Below are positions 5,296 through 6,038 of a stretch of DNA of 6,038 nt, one piece after another. This DNA is from CAYYKK01 sp964467935 (GTDB taxonomy: Bacteria; Myxococcota_A; Polyangia; Polyangiales; Polyangiaceae). The position numbers and the translations under genes were made by a program. Numbering within the stretch: the stretch's first letter is position 1; each line of letters starts with the position of its first letter. Where the stretch lies: NCBI GenBank assembly GCA_964467935.1, contig CAYYKK010000392.1, forward strand, positions 1-6,038. The letters are read 5' to 3'. The notes under the pieces were generated by a model. It saw only the letters and a list, made by a program, of their open reading frames with translations. It had not been told where the DNA came from and ran no database searches.

Positions 5296-6038
5296 ATGAG
5301 CACCCCGCCCACACCCGAGATGCCTGCTTGGCAGCAGGCCGTGCACAGCTTGTACATGCAGCTCCTGCGGACGCGACAGCGCGTGTACGCGCTCGAGGCC
5401 GAGGCGCAGCTCGCACGCGACGGAAAGAAGCCCCGGTTTCCGGTCGAGTTCCGCTCGCAGTTCGGCGAGGACATCTTCGTCTGGGACGCGCTCGGCGGCC
5501 AGAAGGAGGGGTTCTTCATCGAGGTCGGCGCCTTCGACGGCTACCACTACGCCGTCACCTACGCGCTCGAGGCCGTCGGCTGGCACGGACTCTTGGTCGA
5601 GGCGATTCCGGAGCGCGCGGAGCAGTGCAAGGCGCGGCGACCGAACAGCCGCGTCGTGAACGCAGCGCTCTCGCGAAAGGGGTCGAAGGGCACGACGACC
5701 TTCACCGTCGCCGACGATCACTTCGGGGGCATGCTCTCCTACTTGGGCGACGAGACCTCGCACGCGCAGCGGATGAGCACGAGCGGCATCCCGATGAAGA
5801 GCGTCTCCGTCCCGCTCACGACGATGGACGACCTGCTCGCCGATCATCGAGGAGAAATCGACGTCGCGGTGATCGACGTCGAAGGGGCGGAGGTCGACCT
5901 GCTGAACGGGTTCGATCTCGAGAAGCACCGCCCGCGGATGGTGCTGCTGGAGGACAACTCGCGCGGCCGTGAGCCGGCCCTCGGCAACTACATGTCGAAG
6001 AAGGACTACGCGCACGTCGGGTGGATCGAGGTCAATCG
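5296..6038 (+). CDS. FkbM-family SAM-dependent methyltransferase, partial at the right edge
   Basis: This is a predicted class I SAM-dependent methyltransferase of the FkbM family (PF05050 type), whose characterised and suspected members O-methylate sugars and polyketides. The window holds 247 codons with no stop; the family is usually about 230-300 aa, so little is missing. An N-terminal helical stretch (about residues 9-45) precedes SQFGEDIFVWDAL (54-66), a common entry motif. FFIEVGAFDG (73-82) is the glycine-containing SAM-binding motif I. LVEAIPERAEQC (100-111) supplies the acidic residue (E102) expected to hold the SAM ribose. The VPLTTMDDLL (172-181) and VAVIDVEGAEVDLLNGF (190-206) signatures are diagnostic, followed by RPRMVLLED (212-220). 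There is no signal peptide or membrane segment, so it acts in the cytoplasm. It lies 52 bp after the second TPR glycosyltransferase on the same strand, with its own possible promoter and a good ribosome site. Methylation of a sugar added by those enzymes is an attractive but unproven role. Confidence 0.92.
   Translation, partial: MSTPPTPEMPAWQQAVHSLYMQLLRTRQRVYALEAEAQLARDGKKPRFPVEFRSQFGEDIFVWDALGGQKEGFFIEVGAFDGYHYAVTYALEAVGWHGLLVEAIPERAEQCKARRPNSRVVNAALSRKGSKGTTTFTVADDHFGGMLSYLGDETSHAQRMSTSGIPMKSVSVPLTTMDDLLADHRGEIDVAVIDVEGAEVDLLNGFDLEKHRPRMVLLEDNSRGREPALGNYMSKKDYAHVGWIEVN

Noticed and set aside
4750..6015. A 421-codon antisense open frame spanning the end of the second glycosyltransferase and the methyltransferase
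   Set aside because: It crosses two well-supported genes on the other strand and has no family motif. Its C-terminal half is almost pure Arg/Ala/Ser, typical of a GC shadow.

Overview
The window is very GC-rich, with G or C at most third codon positions. Together with TPR-rich glycosyltransferases and an FkbM methyltransferase beside a housekeeping gene, this suggests a large-genome member of the Myxococcota (Polyangiales / Sandaracinus-like). That assignment is inferred from composition and gene style; the window holds no phylogenetic marker strong enough to prove it.

Layout. (1) Positions 1-689, minus strand: the first 229 codons of carA, the small glutamine-hydrolysing subunit of carbamoyl-phosphate synthetase, cut by the left edge. 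(2) Positions 690-824: a 135-bp divergent intergenic region with three short inverted repeats, including a perfect 18-bp GC palindrome. (3) Positions 825-2879, plus strand: a 684-aa protein with about seven TPR units followed by a SPINDLY/O-GlcNAc-transferase-type (GT41) catalytic region. (4) Positions 2889-5243, plus strand: a second, 784-aa TPR-GT41 protein, only 9 bp downstream. It is a diverged paralogue with a longer and more degenerate helical-repeat region. (5) Positions 5244-5295: a short gap with a plausible promoter and a good Shine-Dalgarno sequence. (6) Positions 5296-6038, plus strand: an FkbM-family SAM-dependent methyltransferase, nearly complete but cut by the right edge.

Working model (inference): the three plus-strand genes form a small glycan-modification cluster. 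Two cytoplasmic TPR-GT41 enzymes would O-glycosylate protein targets chosen by their TPR superhelices, and the FkbM enzyme may O-methylate the added sugar or a related glycan. The two GT41 copies differ at several normally conserved active-site positions, so they probably do not share the same donor or acceptor. carA is most likely an unrelated housekeeping neighbour. I saw no mobile element, CRISPR array, tRNA or rRNA.
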